Below are positions 17,741 through 26,631 of a DNA stretch of 64,000 bases, in pieces. The translations under genes and the position numbers were made by a program. How positions within the stretch are numbered: position 1 is the first letter of the stretch; the number at the start of each line of letters is the position of its first letter. This stretch comes from Pseudomonas sp. UBA4617 (GTDB taxonomy: Bacteria; Pseudomonadota; Gammaproteobacteria; Pseudomonadales; Pseudomonadaceae): NCBI RefSeq assembly GCF_002386445.1, contig NZ_DGIR01000010.1, positions 21,592 through 85,591 of the forward strand, given 5' to 3'. Under the pieces are notes generated by a model that did no database searches, had not been told where the DNA came from, and saw only the letters and a list, made by a program, of their open reading frames with translations.

Positions 17741-19279
17741 ATGAGTTCCCTGTCCGCCCCGTCTGCCGCGCTTGCCGCCCCTGCGCCGGCTGCGTCTGCG
17801 CAGACGGCGTTCGGCCTGCAGGTCGTGGTCGGGCTGTTCGGTGTATTGCTGGCGGTGCTATGCGCGGGGCTCAACGAATCGGTGACCAAGATTTCCCTGG
17901 CCGACATCCGTGGCGCCATGGGCATCGGTGCTGACGAAGGCGCGTGGCTGCTGGCGGTATATAGCGCGGCCTCGGTCTCGGCCATGGCGTTCGCGCCCTG
18001 GCTGGCCACCACCTTTTCATTGCGGCGCTTCACCCTGTGCGCCATCGGCTTGTTCGCGCTGTTCGGCCTGCTGCAACCGTTCGCCCCCAACCTGCACAGC
18101 CTGATGCTGCTGCGCGTGCTCCAGGGCTTCGCCTCGGGCGCGCTGCCGCCCATGCTGATGAGCGTGGCCCTGCGCTTTCTGCCACCGGGCATCAAGGTCT
18201 ATGGCCTGGCCTGCTACGCGCTCACCGCCACCTTCGGGCCCAACCTCGGCACCCCGCTGGCGGGGCTGTGGACCGAATACGTCGGCTGGCGCTGGGCGTT
18301 CTGGCAGATCATCCTGCCCTCGGCCCTGGCCATGGTCTGTGTCGGCTGGGGCCTGCCGCAGGACCCGCTACGCCTGGAGCGTTTCAGGCAGTTCGACTGG
18401 CGGGGCGTGCTGCTCGGCCTGCCTGCCATCAGCTGTATCGTGCTGGGCCTGTCGCTCGGCGACCGCTGGGGCTGGTTCGATTCGCCGCTGATCTGCTGGC
18501 TGCTTGGCGGTGGCCTGCTGTTGCTGGTGCTGTTCATGTACAACGAATGGTCCGAGCCGCTGCCGTTCTTCCAGTTGCGTATGCTGTCGCGGCGCAACCT
18601 TAGCTTTGCCCTGGTTACCCTGGCCGGGGTGCTGGTCGTGCTCTCCGGTGTGGGCAGCATCCCCTCGGCCTACCTCGCACAGCTGCAGGGCTATCGGCCG
18701 GCGCAGACCAGCCCGCTGATGCTGCTGGTGGCGATGCCACAGTTGATTGCCCTGCCATTGACAGCGGCGCTGTGCAACATCCGCGCTGTGGACTGCCGCT
18801 GGGTGCTGGGCGTCGGCCTGGCGTTGCTGGCGGTGTCCTGCCTCGGCAGCAGCCTGCTGACCGCCGAATGGATCCGTGGCGACTTCTATCCGTTCTACCT
18901 GCTGCAGGTATTCGGCCAACCGATGGCCGTGCTGCCGCTGCTGATGTTGTCCACCAACGGCATGACCCCGCAGGAAGGCCCGTTCGCTTCCAGCTGGTTC
19001 AACACCGTGAAAGGCCTGGCAGCGGTGATTGCCGGTGGCCTGCTGGACGCCCTTGGCACCGTGCGCCGGCACTTTCACTCCAACCACCTGGTGGACAGCC
19101 TGGGCAACGCACCGCTGGTCGACGACAACGCCGTGGGCCTGGCCAGGCGTATCCACGAGCAGGCGCTGGTGCTGACCTCGGCCGACCTCTACCTGGTCAT
19201 GGCCGGCATTGCCGTAGTCCTGATCTGCCTGATTCCTTTCGTGCCGACCCGGGTCTACCCGCCACGCGCAGTAGCCTGA
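17741..19279 (+). CDS. DHA2-family MFS exporter (EmrB-like)
   Basis: A 512-residue, 14-helix major-facilitator transporter of the DHA2 (EmrB/QacA) type. The sequence D-E-G-A-W-L-L-A-V-Y near residue 66 and F-G-P-N-L-G-T-P-L-A-G-L-W near 166 resemble EmrB signatures. GGAG lies 10 bases before the chosen ATG; the frame extends 13 codons further without a better site. It is followed by a HlyD adaptor and an outer-membrane lipoprotein, so it should form a tripartite drug-efflux pump spanning the envelope. Substrate unknown. Confidence 0.9.
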   Translation: MSSLSAPSAALAAPAPAASAQTAFGLQVVVGLFGVLLAVLCAGLNESVTKISLADIRGAMGIGADEGAWLLAVYSAASVSAMAFAPWLATTFSLRRFTLCAIGLFALFGLLQPFAPNLHSLMLLRVLQGFASGALPPMLMSVALRFLPPGIKVYGLACYALTATFGPNLGTPLAGLWTEYVGWRWAFWQIILPSALAMVCVGWGLPQDPLRLERFRQFDWRGVLLGLPAISCIVLGLSLGDRWGWFDSPLICWLLGGGLLLLVLFMYNEWSEPLPFFQLRMLSRRNLSFALVTLAGVLVVLSGVGSIPSAYLAQLQGYRPAQTSPLMLLVAMPQLIALPLTAALCNIRAVDCRWVLGVGLALLAVSCLGSSLLTAEWIRGDFYPFYLLQVFGQPMAVLPLLMLSTNGMTPQEGPFASSWFNTVKGLAAVIAGGLLDALGTVRRHFHSNHLVDSLGNAPLVDDNAVGLARRIHEQALVLTSADLYLVMAGIAVVLICLIPFVPTRVYPPRAVA

Positions 19280-19306
19280 CCCCGGATGAATTCGAGAACC
19301 GCTGAA

Positions 19307-20368
19307 ATGACCAACAACCGCAAAACCCTGTTCATCGGCTCGGTGCTTGCCGTGGCCGTCCTGGCCGGCATCGTCGGCCCCTGGCTGTTCGGCAGCGACC
19401 ACCGCCAGAGCACCAATGATGCCTATGTGGTCGCCGACTACACCGTGGTCGCACCGAAGGTCGCCGGGTTCATCAAGGAGGTGCTGGTGGAAGACAACCA
19501 GCAGGTCAAGGCCGGCCAGTTGCTGGCGACCATCGATGCCCGCGACTACCAGGCCGCACTGGATGCCGCACAGGCGCAACTGCTGGTGGCCAAGGCGCAG
19601 AGCGCCGACGCCAGGGCCACTCTGGAGCGCCAGGCCGCACTGATTGCCCAGGCCGAGGCCGAGGTGAAAGCGGCCCAGGCCGAAGCCGCATTCGCCGACC
19701 ATGAAGTGAACCGCTACAGCCGCCTGGCCGAGCAGGGCGCCGGTACCGTGCAGAATGCCCAGCAGGCGCGCAGCAGGGTCGACCAGGCGCGCGCACGCCT
19801 GGCCAATGCCCAGGCGGCGTTGGTGGCGGCGCGCAAACAGGTGGATATCCTCAGCGCCCAGGTGGCCAGTGCCGATGGCCAGCTCAAGCGTGCCGAGGCG
19901 GGGCTGGAGAAGGCCCAGCTCGACCTGTCCTACACCCGTATCACCGCGCCGGTGGACGGCATGGTCGGCGAGCGCGCCCTGCGCGTCGGCGCCTACGTCA
20001 ACCCGGGCGCCCGCCTGCTGTCGGTAGTGCCGTTGCAGCAGGCCTACGTGGTCGGCAACTTCCAGGAAACCCAGCTGACTCACGTGCAGCCTGGCCAGGC
20101 GGTGAGCATCAGTGTCGACACCTTTGCTGGCGAAGAGCTGCACGGCCATGTGGCAAGCATCGCCCCGGCCACCGGGGTGACGTTCGCCGCAGTCAAGCCG
20201 GACAACGCCACCGGCAACTTCACCAAGGTGGTGCAGCGCATTCCAGTGAAGATCGTCTTCGATGACGGCCAGCCGCTGCTTGCCCGCCTGCGCGTGGGCA
20301 TGTCGGTGGAGGCGACCATCGATACCCGTGGCGACACGCTGCAAAGCAAACAGGTGAGTGCGCGATGA
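19307..20368 (+). CDS. EmrA/HlyD-type periplasmic adaptor
   Basis: A 353-residue membrane-fusion protein with an N-terminal anchor (residues ~8-26), the EmrA-like S-T-N-D-A-Y-V-V-A-D-Y-T-V-V-A-P-K-V-A-G lipoyl half, a long Ala/Gln-rich coiled coil (~90-200), the second lipoyl half (Y-T-R-I-T-A-P-V-D-G-M-V-G) and a C-terminal barrel. It links the EmrB-like exporter to the outer-membrane factor and overlaps the latter by 4 bp. The ATG at 19307 is chosen over one seven codons earlier because GAGAA precedes it. Confidence 0.9.
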   Translation: MTNNRKTLFIGSVLAVAVLAGIVGPWLFGSDHRQSTNDAYVVADYTVVAPKVAGFIKEVLVEDNQQVKAGQLLATIDARDYQAALDAAQAQLLVAKAQSADARATLERQAALIAQAEAEVKAAQAEAAFADHEVNRYSRLAEQGAGTVQNAQQARSRVDQARARLANAQAALVAARKQVDILSAQVASADGQLKRAEAGLEKAQLDLSYTRITAPVDGMVGERALRVGAYVNPGARLLSVVPLQQAYVVGNFQETQLTHVQPGQAVSISVDTFAGEELHGHVASIAPATGVTFAAVKPDNATGNFTKVVQRIPVKIVFDDGQPLLARLRVGMSVEATIDTRGDTLQSKQVSAR

Positions 20369-21816
20369 AACCGGTATTACGCTTGAGCCCGTTACTGCTG
20401 GCGGTGTGGTTGACCGGCTGCACGTTGGGCCCCGACTTCCAGCGCCCCGACAGTCAGGCACCGCAACAGTGGGCGCCGCTGCGAGGCGAGGCGGCGGCCA
20501 GCCAGCCACAGGCCGAACCGCTGGAACTGCGCTGGTGGGAAAGCTTTCACGACGCCCGGCTGAGTGCCTTGATCCAGCGCGTTGCCGAGCGCAACCTGGA
20601 CCTGCAGATGGCCAGCGCGCGTCTGCTGCAAAGCCGTGCCCTGCGCAGCAGCGTGGCTGCCGATGAGGTGCCGTCGGTGGATGTGAACGCCGGCTACAGC
20701 CGCGCGCGCAACAGTGCCGATGGCCTGAGCGACCCGTCCGGCAAGGCGGGCAAGGCAGCCTTCAACCTCTGGCAGGGCGACCTGGTGGCCGGCTGGGAGC
20801 TGGACCTGTGGGGCCGTGTGCGGCGTCAGGTCGAAGCGGCCGATGCTACCGTCGAAGTGGCCGAAAACGACCGTCGTGGCGTGCTCCTGGCACTGCTTGC
20901 GGAAACCGCCGGCAACTACATCCAGTTGCGCGCCGTGCAGCACACCATAGATGTGACCCAGGACAACCTCAAGGTTGCCCGGCACAGCCTGAAATTGTCT
21001 GAGGACCGCCAGGCCGAAGGCGTTGCCACCCGGCTTGACGTGGCCCAGGCCAGTGCCCAGGTTGCTTCGATCGAGTCGCGCTTGCCAAGCCTGGAGGCCC
21101 GCCGCGACGACTTGGTCAACGCCCTCAGCCTGCTCGCCGCCGAACCGCCGCGCAGCTTGCAGGCCGAACTGCTCAAGGGTGGCAAACTGCCTACGCCGCA
21201 GCAGAAGTTTGCCATCGGCCTGCCGTCCGAACTGGCCGAGCGCCGTCCGGACATTCGCCAGGCCGAAGCTCGCCTGCATGCTGCGACTGCCAGCATTGGC
21301 GTGGCCAAGGCCGACTTCTACCCGAGTATCCGGTTGTCGGGCAGCGTCGGTTTCCAGGCCATGCAGCTGTCCGACCTGGGTGGTTGGGACTCACGACGCT
21401 TCGCCTTCGGCCCTCAACTGTCGTTGCCGATCTTCGAGGGTGGCCGGCTCAAGGGCACCTTGGAACTGCGCGAGGCACAGCAACAGGAAGCGGCGCTGAA
21501 CTATCGCAAGGTGGTACTGGGCGCCTGGCATGAAATCGACGATGTGCTACGCCTGTACAACGCCAGCCAGTTGCGCCGCGACCACCTGGCAGAGGCGGTG
21601 CGGCAGAACCGCATCGCCCTGGAAACTGCCCAGCGCCAGTATGTGGAAGGGGCGGTTGACTTTCTCAATGTACTGACGGTGCAGGGCGCATTGCTGGCCA
21701 GTGAGGAGCAGTGGATCGACAGCTCGGCGGCGGTGTCGCAGGCGCTGGTGGGGCTGTACAAGGCTTTGGGTGGTGGCTGGCAGGCATTCGACGAACAACC
21801 GCTGAAGAAAGCATGA
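20365..21816 (+). CDS. NodT-family outer-membrane efflux lipoprotein
   Basis: A 483-residue outer-membrane factor. The lipobox is L-T-G-C with the lipidated Cys at 19, followed by T-L-G-P-D-F-Q-R-P, a common NodT start. Two OEP repeats are seen, with L-R-W-W-E-S-F-H-D-A-R-L near residue 53 and F-Y-P-S-I-R-L-S-G-S near 318. It is the channel of the EmrAB-like pump and ends the operon at a strong hairpin. Together with the gene at 11.1 kb, this gives two NodT paralogues within 10 kb. Confidence 0.9.
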   Translation: MKPVLRLSPLLLAVWLTGCTLGPDFQRPDSQAPQQWAPLRGEAAASQPQAEPLELRWWESFHDARLSALIQRVAERNLDLQMASARLLQSRALRSSVAADEVPSVDVNAGYSRARNSADGLSDPSGKAGKAAFNLWQGDLVAGWELDLWGRVRRQVEAADATVEVAENDRRGVLLALLAETAGNYIQLRAVQHTIDVTQDNLKVARHSLKLSEDRQAEGVATRLDVAQASAQVASIESRLPSLEARRDDLVNALSLLAAEPPRSLQAELLKGGKLPTPQQKFAIGLPSELAERRPDIRQAEARLHAATASIGVAKADFYPSIRLSGSVGFQAMQLSDLGGWDSRRFAFGPQLSLPIFEGGRLKGTLELREAQQQEAALNYRKVVLGAWHEIDDVLRLYNASQLRRDHLAEAVRQNRIALETAQRQYVEGAVDFLNVLTVQGALLASEEQWIDSSAAVSQALVGLYKALGGGWQAFDEQPLKKA

Positions 21817-21821
21817 AAGCC

Positions 21822-21838
21822 GGGCCGCTGTGCGGCCC
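21822..21838 (+). terminator. Hairpin after the EmrAB-like operon
   Basis: GGGCCGC-TGT-GCGGCCC forms a perfect 7-bp stem just after the efflux lipoprotein stop. The following T-run is poor, so termination strength is uncertain. It separates convergent genes. Confidence 0.6.
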
Positions 21839-21863
21839 ATCGCCGGCACAGGTGGCCGAACAC

Positions 21864-22676
21864 TCAGAGCGGGCGCAACAGGCCAAAGCGCTTGCGCAGC
21901 GCCCAGTCCAGCAACCGCCGCGGCAGCAGCCGGGCCATCAGCGGCAAGGCCGTGCTGCCATTGCCCAGGCGCACCATTGCTGGCACCGGCGACTTGCCGA
22001 CTGCTGCCAATACGCCTTGGGCAAACACCGCCGCCGAAGTCGGTTTGTCCTGCGACGCACGTGCCCGAGCCTGCACCTGCTCACGCAACGGCCACCACGC
22101 TGAATCCGCCGCCAGCACCTGCTCGGCCTGGCGCTGGGCATTGCTGGCGAACTGCGAGGCAATCGCCCCCGGCTGCACTTCCATCACCCGCACGCCGAAC
22201 GGTGCCAGCTCCAGGCGCAAGGCATCGCTCAGCGCATGCACAGCGGCTTTCGAGGCGCAGTAGGCACCGGCGAAGGGGGTGACCAGTACGCCGGAAACGC
22301 TGCCGATATTCACCACCAGTCCACGCGTACGGCGCAGCAACGGGAACAGCGCGCGGGTAACGCCCACCACGGCGAAGACGTTGGTTTCGAACTGCTGGCG
22401 CAGGGCGTCCACGCCGCCATCGAGCAACGGGCCCATGGCCCCGTAACCGGCGTTGTTGATGAGGATGTCGAGGCTTTCCAGTTCCTCGGCCAGGCGGGCC
22501 AGGGCTATGCTGTCGTTGACGTCCAGTTGCCGGGCAGTAAAACCGGCGGCGTGCAGTTGCTCAACATCTTCCGCCTTGCGCGCGGTGGCCCAGACATGGT
22601 GGCCGGCATCGCGGAAGGCGTCGGCCAAGGCGCGGCCGATGCCGCTGGAACAACCGGTGATCAGTACGGTGGGCAT
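21864..22676 (-). CDS. Short-chain dehydrogenase/reductase
   Basis: A 270-residue classical SDR. The cofactor loop is T-G-C-S-S-G-I-G-R-A (residues ~7-16), followed by D-V-N-D near 53, N-N-A-G-Y-G near 79, the catalytic serine in I-G-S-V-S-G and the Y-C-A-S-K active-site Tyr/Lys. It reduces or oxidises a carbonyl/alcohol with NAD(P)(H), substrate unknown. The start at 22676 gives the family N-terminus; the longer frame to 23231 crosses the neighbouring gene. The 3' end faces the efflux operon. Confidence 0.9.
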   Translation of the reverse strand: MPTVLITGCSSGIGRALADAFRDAGHHVWATARKAEDVEQLHAAGFTARQLDVNDSIALARLAEELESLDILINNAGYGAMGPLLDGGVDALRQQFETNVFAVVGVTRALFPLLRRTRGLVVNIGSVSGVLVTPFAGAYCASKAAVHALSDALRLELAPFGVRVMEVQPGAIASQFASNAQRQAEQVLAADSAWWPLREQVQARARASQDKPTSAAVFAQGVLAAVGKSPVPAMVRLGNGSTALPLMARLLPRRLLDWALRKRFGLLRPL

Positions 22677-22702
22677 GGTTGGGACCTGTATTCCGGAGGC
22701 GA

Positions 22703-23167
22703 TCAATTGGCGAATGTACCTTGCAGGCGCTCTGCCCGAAACTCCAGGGTCTGCGGCCGGTACCCGGAACGCAGTGGTGGCAGCGGCAGGCAGTCTTGCC
22801 ATTCGGTCCCCGGTTGCAGCTCGCCCGGCCCGCGATAGCGCGGGGCGTTGTAGGTGTTCTCGGCCAGGTTCACGGTATCGCCCGGTGCATATGCTGCCAC
22901 CCGCCAGCGCAGTTCGGTCAGCGGCACGTCGTTGCCGTTCTTCATGCGCACCTGCAGGGGACGGTCGGCCGGGCAGTGTTCGGGGGCGTAGGCCAGGCGC
23001 AGGTCCAGGCGGGCCAGCCGCGAGGTTTCGCGAGCGTCCTGCCAGACGACGAACAAGGCCACCAGGCCCAGGCCGCACACGGCCGCCAGCGAGATCGGCA
23101 GGGCCTTGGCCGGGTAGCGCAACAGCAGCACCAGCCAGGTAAGAATGAGAAAGGCACCGATGATCAT
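22703..23167 (-). CDS. Small inner-membrane protein of unknown function
   Basis: A 154-residue protein beginning M-I-I-G-A-F-L-I-L-T-W-L with two N-terminal membrane helices (about residues 2-18 and 22-42), then a soluble, probably periplasmic, domain with two Cys residues (~66 and ~127). I do not recognise a domain. It lies 26 bases upstream of the SDR gene on the same strand, so co-transcription is likely. The start at 23167 is inferred; earlier in-frame starts would overlap the terminator-like repeat beyond algA. Confidence 0.65.
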   Translation of the reverse strand: MIIGAFLILTWLVLLLRYPAKALPISLAAVCGLGLVALFVVWQDARETSRLARLDLRLAYAPEHCPADRPLQVRMKNGNDVPLTELRWRVAAYAPGDTVNLAENTYNAPRYRGPGELQPGTEWQDCLPLPPLRSGYRPQTLEFRAERLQGTFAN

Positions 23168-23233
23168 GATGGGCTGATTCCGAGCAGAGACTCGGACATC
23201 TTGGAGCGCCATGCGGCAAGCTGCAAGGCACAA

Positions 23234-23292
23234 GAAAAAAGCGGGGCGGTGGTGAACCCGCGCTTGCAGATTCACCTCCGTCCCGCTTTTTT
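23234..23292 (-). terminator. Terminator-like inverted repeat after algA
   Basis: AAAAAAGCGGGGCGG (23234-23248) pairs with CCGTCCCGCTTTTTT (23278-23292) with one mismatch. Read on the minus strand this gives a GC-rich stem followed by T-residues just past the algA stop, consistent with the end of the alginate operon. The 29-base loop is unusually large. Confidence 0.65.
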
Positions 23293-23308
23293 CCTGCAGC
23301 TGGCAGTT

Positions 23309-24766
23309 TTACTGCGCGATGGTCTTCACCGAAACACCACGCTCGATCGGCGTGGAAGTACGGCCATACACGTCCTCGAAGCGCTCGATGTCGTCCTCGC
23401 CCAGGTAGCTGCCGGATTGCACCTCGATGATCTCCAGCGGGATCTTGCCCGGGTTGCGCAGGCGGTGCACCGAGGCGATCGGGATGTAGGTCGACTGGTT
23501 CTCGGTCAGCAGGAACACGTTCTCGTCACAGGTCACCTCGGCGGTGCCGGATACCACGATCCAGTGTTCGGCACGGTGGTGGTGCATCTGCAGCGACAGG
23601 CTGGCGCCCGGCTTGACGGTAATGTGCTTGACCTGGAAGCGGCCGCCCATGTCCACCGAGTCGTACGAACCCCATGGGCGGTACACTTCCAGGTGGTTCT
23701 GGGTTTCGCTGCGGCCCTGCTCGTCGAGGGTCTTGACCATCTGCTTGACGCCCTGGACCTTGTCCTTGTGGGCAATCATCATGGCGTCCTTGGTCTCGAC
23801 CACCACGATGTTTTCCAGGCCGATCACCGACACCAGCTTGCCGTTGCCATGGATCATGCAGTTGCGGCTGTCCTGCACCACCACGTCGCCCTTGGTGACG
23901 TTGCCGTTGTCGTCCTTCTCGTGCACTTCCCACAGCGACGACCAGCAGCCCACGTCGCTCCAGCCGGCCGACATCGGCACCACGCAGGCGCGCTGGGTCT
24001 TTTCCATCACCGCGTAGTCGATGGAGTTGTCGGGGCAGCAGGCGAAGGTGGCTTCGTCGATGGTCAGTACATCGCCGTCTTCACGGCTACGCTCCAGGGC
24101 CAGCACGCAGGTATCGTAGATGTCGCCGTCGTGCTTTTTCAGCTCTTCGAGGAAGCGGCTGGCACGGAACAGGAACATACCGCTGTTCCAGAAGTAGCCA
24201 CCGGCCTGGACGAATTCGGCGGCGCGTTTCTCGTCGGGCTTTTCGACGAACTGGGCAACACGGGCCACGCCTTCAGGCAGCAGGGCGTCCTGGCTGGAGC
24301 GAATGTAGCCATAGCCGGTTTCCGGTTTGGTCGCCGGTACGCCGAACAGCACCATCTCGCCACGCTCGGCGGCCACGGTGGCCAGGGCCAGGGCACGTTG
24401 CAGGGCCTTCTGGTCGTCGATCACATGGTCGGCCGGCAGCACCAGCATCAGCTCGTCGCGGCCTTCGTTGACCAGTTTCATCGCCGCCATGGCCACCGCC
24501 GGGGCGGTATTGCGACCGAACGGCTCCATCAGGATGCCCTGGGTTTCCAGCTTCAGCGCGGCCAGTTGTTCCTGGACGATGAACTTGTGGTCCTTGTTGC
24601 AGACCACGATCGGCGTGTCCATGCCTTCGAAGACCAGGCGTTCCAAGGTTTGCTGGAACAGGGTGTGTTCACCGGTCAGGGCCAGGAACTGCTTGGGGAA
24701 CTGCTTGCGCGACAGAGGCCACAGACGGGAACCGCTACCACCAGAAAGAATTACCGGGATCATCAT
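23309..24766 (-). CDS. algA: Mannose-1-phosphate guanylyltransferase / mannose-6-phosphate isomerase
   Basis: A 485-residue bifunctional enzyme. The N-terminal nucleotidyltransferase domain carries G-G-S-G-S-R-L-W-P-L-S-R-K-Q-F-P-K (residues ~9-25) and makes GDP-mannose; the C-terminal cupin-type isomerase domain has the metal-binding Q-M-H-H-H-R-A-E-H-W (~407-416) and converts fructose-6-phosphate to mannose-6-phosphate. It thus catalyses the first and third steps of alginate precursor synthesis; AlgC, not in this window, does the second. It is the last gene of the operon and ends at a terminator-like repeat. Confidence 0.97.
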   Translation of the reverse strand: MMIPVILSGGSGSRLWPLSRKQFPKQFLALTGEHTLFQQTLERLVFEGMDTPIVVCNKDHKFIVQEQLAALKLETQGILMEPFGRNTAPAVAMAAMKLVNEGRDELMLVLPADHVIDDQKALQRALALATVAAERGEMVLFGVPATKPETGYGYIRSSQDALLPEGVARVAQFVEKPDEKRAAEFVQAGGYFWNSGMFLFRASRFLEELKKHDGDIYDTCVLALERSREDGDVLTIDEATFACCPDNSIDYAVMEKTQRACVVPMSAGWSDVGCWSSLWEVHEKDDNGNVTKGDVVVQDSRNCMIHGNGKLVSVIGLENIVVVETKDAMMIAHKDKVQGVKQMVKTLDEQGRSETQNHLEVYRPWGSYDSVDMGGRFQVKHITVKPGASLSLQMHHHRAEHWIVVSGTAEVTCDENVFLLTENQSTYIPIASVHRLRNPGKIPLEIIEVQSGSYLGEDDIERFEDVYGRTSTPIERGVSVKTIAQ

Positions 24767-24798
24767 GTTTCTCCAATAGTCGTTGAGAGGCAGTGGAA

Positions 24799-25446
24799 TC
24801 AGTTGCTAGCCACGGGGCGAGTTACCCACACCGGCGACAAGGCGTTGCCGGAACCCGTTACATACAGCACTGCGGCTTCGCCGCGCTCCAGGGCGACCGG
24901 TTTCAGGTCACCCACTTTCTTGTCTCCTTGGTACAGTGCCAGGTTGACCTTGACCGGGTTGATCTCACGCTCGCCACGACCATTGGCGGCAACCGGCTTG
25001 ACCACTTCGGTCTTGCCGTCGGCAGTCTTCAGGGTCAATTGCTGGTCGCTCAGGTTCTGCACGCGAACCAGGGCTTTCTGCTTGTTCTTGAACGGTGGCT
25101 CTTCGATCAGCTTCGGGTTGCCATTGGCGCTGTTGACCAGGGTGTAGTACTTGTCCGAGGCCAGCTTGACCGGCACGCTCTTGCCGCCGACCTGGGCGGT
25201 GTAGTCACCGCCTGGCAGGAAGCTGAAATCGCTGCTGGCCTGGGCGCCAACCTGCTTGATCTGGGTGTTGCCGACCGAGGCTGCGGTCGGGGTGCTGGTA
25301 GCGTTGTACAGGCGCACGAAGGTCGAACCTTTCGGTGCACTCGGGCCGTACAGCGCGGCGTCGGCACCGGCGAATGCCTGCATCGAGGCCAGGGACAGGC
25401 CGGCCGCGAGGGTGAGGGCTTTGGCAATGGAAGTTTTGGTAGTCAT
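24799..25446 (-). CDS. algF: Alginate O-acetyltransferase component AlgF
   Basis: A 215-residue periplasmic protein with a signal peptide (residues ~1-29, cleavage near F-A-G-A-D). It matches AlgF in length and in the start A-D-A-A-L-Y-G-P-S-A-P-K-G-S-T-F-V-R. AlgF helps pass acetyl groups to the growing polymannuronate with AlgI, AlgJ and AlgX. It lies 17 bases after algJ and 32 bases before algA. The exact step AlgF performs is still debated. Confidence 0.95.
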   Translation of the reverse strand: MTTKTSIAKALTLAAGLSLASMQAFAGADAALYGPSAPKGSTFVRLYNATSTPTAASVGNTQIKQVGAQASSDFSFLPGGDYTAQVGGKSVPVKLASDKYYTLVNSANGNPKLIEEPPFKNKQKALVRVQNLSDQQLTLKTADGKTEVVKPVAANGRGEREINPVKVNLALYQGDKKVGDLKPVALERGEAAVLYVTGSGNALSPVWVTRPVASN

Positions 25447-25463
25447 TGGCGTGTTCCTCTCTA

Positions 25464-26621
25464 TCAGTGGTTCGTCCGGGTGGACGACAAGGCCAGGTTT
25501 TCTTCGGATTTACGGGAGTTCTTCAGCTGCGCGATCCACTGCGGGTCGAAGCTGCTGAGGTCGTTCTTCATTGGCAGATAACGTTCGGGGAATTCCCACA
25601 CCACCACTTGCGGTGCAGCGCTCTTGAAGGCATCGCTTTGCAGGTACTTGAGCATTGGCAGCAGCGGGCCGTGGCCGTCTTCGGCGTAGTTGGCCACGTC
25701 GCTGCGCAGGGCCTGCTGCAGCGCGCCGAGGAAATTCCAGTGCGGGTTGGCGCTGTAGCTGGTGCCTACCAGGGCAACCGGGATCTGCTTGTCGGCGAAC
25801 AGTGCGTCACCGGCTTCACCCTCGGCCTCGACCGGGCGGGTGGTGCGCTTCTGCAGGTTGTCCGGAGCCGGCAACAGGTTGCTGAACAGTGGGTCCAGTG
25901 GCAGGAAGTTGGTCAGGTCGCCCTTGTACGGCGTGGTGCTGCCGGCTTCGGTGACGAACGTCTGTGGCTCGCCGTTGAGCAGGCTTTGCCGGCTGACCGC
26001 TTCGGCCAGTGCCTGCGCTGCCACTTCGGCGCCCATCGGCGTCCAGTGGGTGTCGGTGCGCAGGAACACCTGGCCGCGGGCCTTGGCCTGTTCAAGCGGG
26101 GCCATCAGGTCTGGGGCGAACACGTTGGCCTGGCGGGCCTGGGCGTGGAACTGGTTGTACAGGTCGCCATGCAGGCTGGTCGGCAGTTCCTTGCCCAGGT
26201 ATTCGGCGTATACCCTTGCCTTGGCCGGCACGATCGCCAGCACCAGCTGGCTGCCGTGCTGCTGCAAGGTGTCGCGTACGCCACGGATCAGCGCCAGGTT
26301 TTCCGCCATCAGCTGCTCGGCCCCGGGGGTGGGCTTGAATTCTTCGTCGCTGAACAGCCACTGGTCGCGGCCCAGTACCACACCGGGGCGGCCTTCATTG
26401 AACAGCTTGAAATCCATCGCCGCCCACAAGTTGGTGCCCAGGCGCTTGATCGGGAAGTGTTCGTCGTAGTGGGTCTCGGCGGCCTTGGCCAGCTTGCCGT
26501 TGAGCAGGGTCATCTGCTCGGTGCGCTGGAAGCTTTGCAGGCCACCGGTCGACCACACGCCCATGCCTACCAGCAGGCCGAGGAACGACAGTGAATAGGT
26601 GATGCGTAAGGTGCGGGTCAT
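25464..26621 (-). CDS. algJ: Alginate O-acetyltransferase AlgJ
   Basis: A 385-residue protein anchored by one N-terminal helix (residues ~8-26), with a periplasmic SGNH-like acetyltransferase domain. The catalytic D-T-H-W-T-P-M-G (~190-197) and G-T-S-Y-S-A-N (~288-294) motifs are visible. It acetylates alginate or relays acetyl groups from AlgI. The ATG at 26621 has GAGG eight bases upstream, while an earlier ATG at 26630 is too close to the same site, so the shorter form is chosen. The algI stop lies 10 bases upstream. Confidence 0.94.
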   Translation of the reverse strand: MTRTLRITYSLSFLGLLVGMGVWSTGGLQSFQRTEQMTLLNGKLAKAAETHYDEHFPIKRLGTNLWAAMDFKLFNEGRPGVVLGRDQWLFSDEEFKPTPGAEQLMAENLALIRGVRDTLQQHGSQLVLAIVPAKARVYAEYLGKELPTSLHGDLYNQFHAQARQANVFAPDLMAPLEQAKARGQVFLRTDTHWTPMGAEVAAQALAEAVSRQSLLNGEPQTFVTEAGSTTPYKGDLTNFLPLDPLFSNLLPAPDNLQKRTTRPVEAEGEAGDALFADKQIPVALVGTSYSANPHWNFLGALQQALRSDVANYAEDGHGPLLPMLKYLQSDAFKSAAPQVVVWEFPERYLPMKNDLSSFDPQWIAQLKNSRKSEENLALSSTRTNH

Positions 26622-26631
26622 GTCATCCACC

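Noticed and set aside
18368..20509. 713-codon minus-strand frame opposite the EmrAB-like genes
   Set aside because: The plus-strand genes are clear transporters, and the antisense translation has no membrane or enzyme motif.
22679..25147. Long plus-strand open frame opposite algA and algF
   Set aside because: It is an antisense shadow of algA/algF; the His/Gln-rich, low-complexity translation has no family features.
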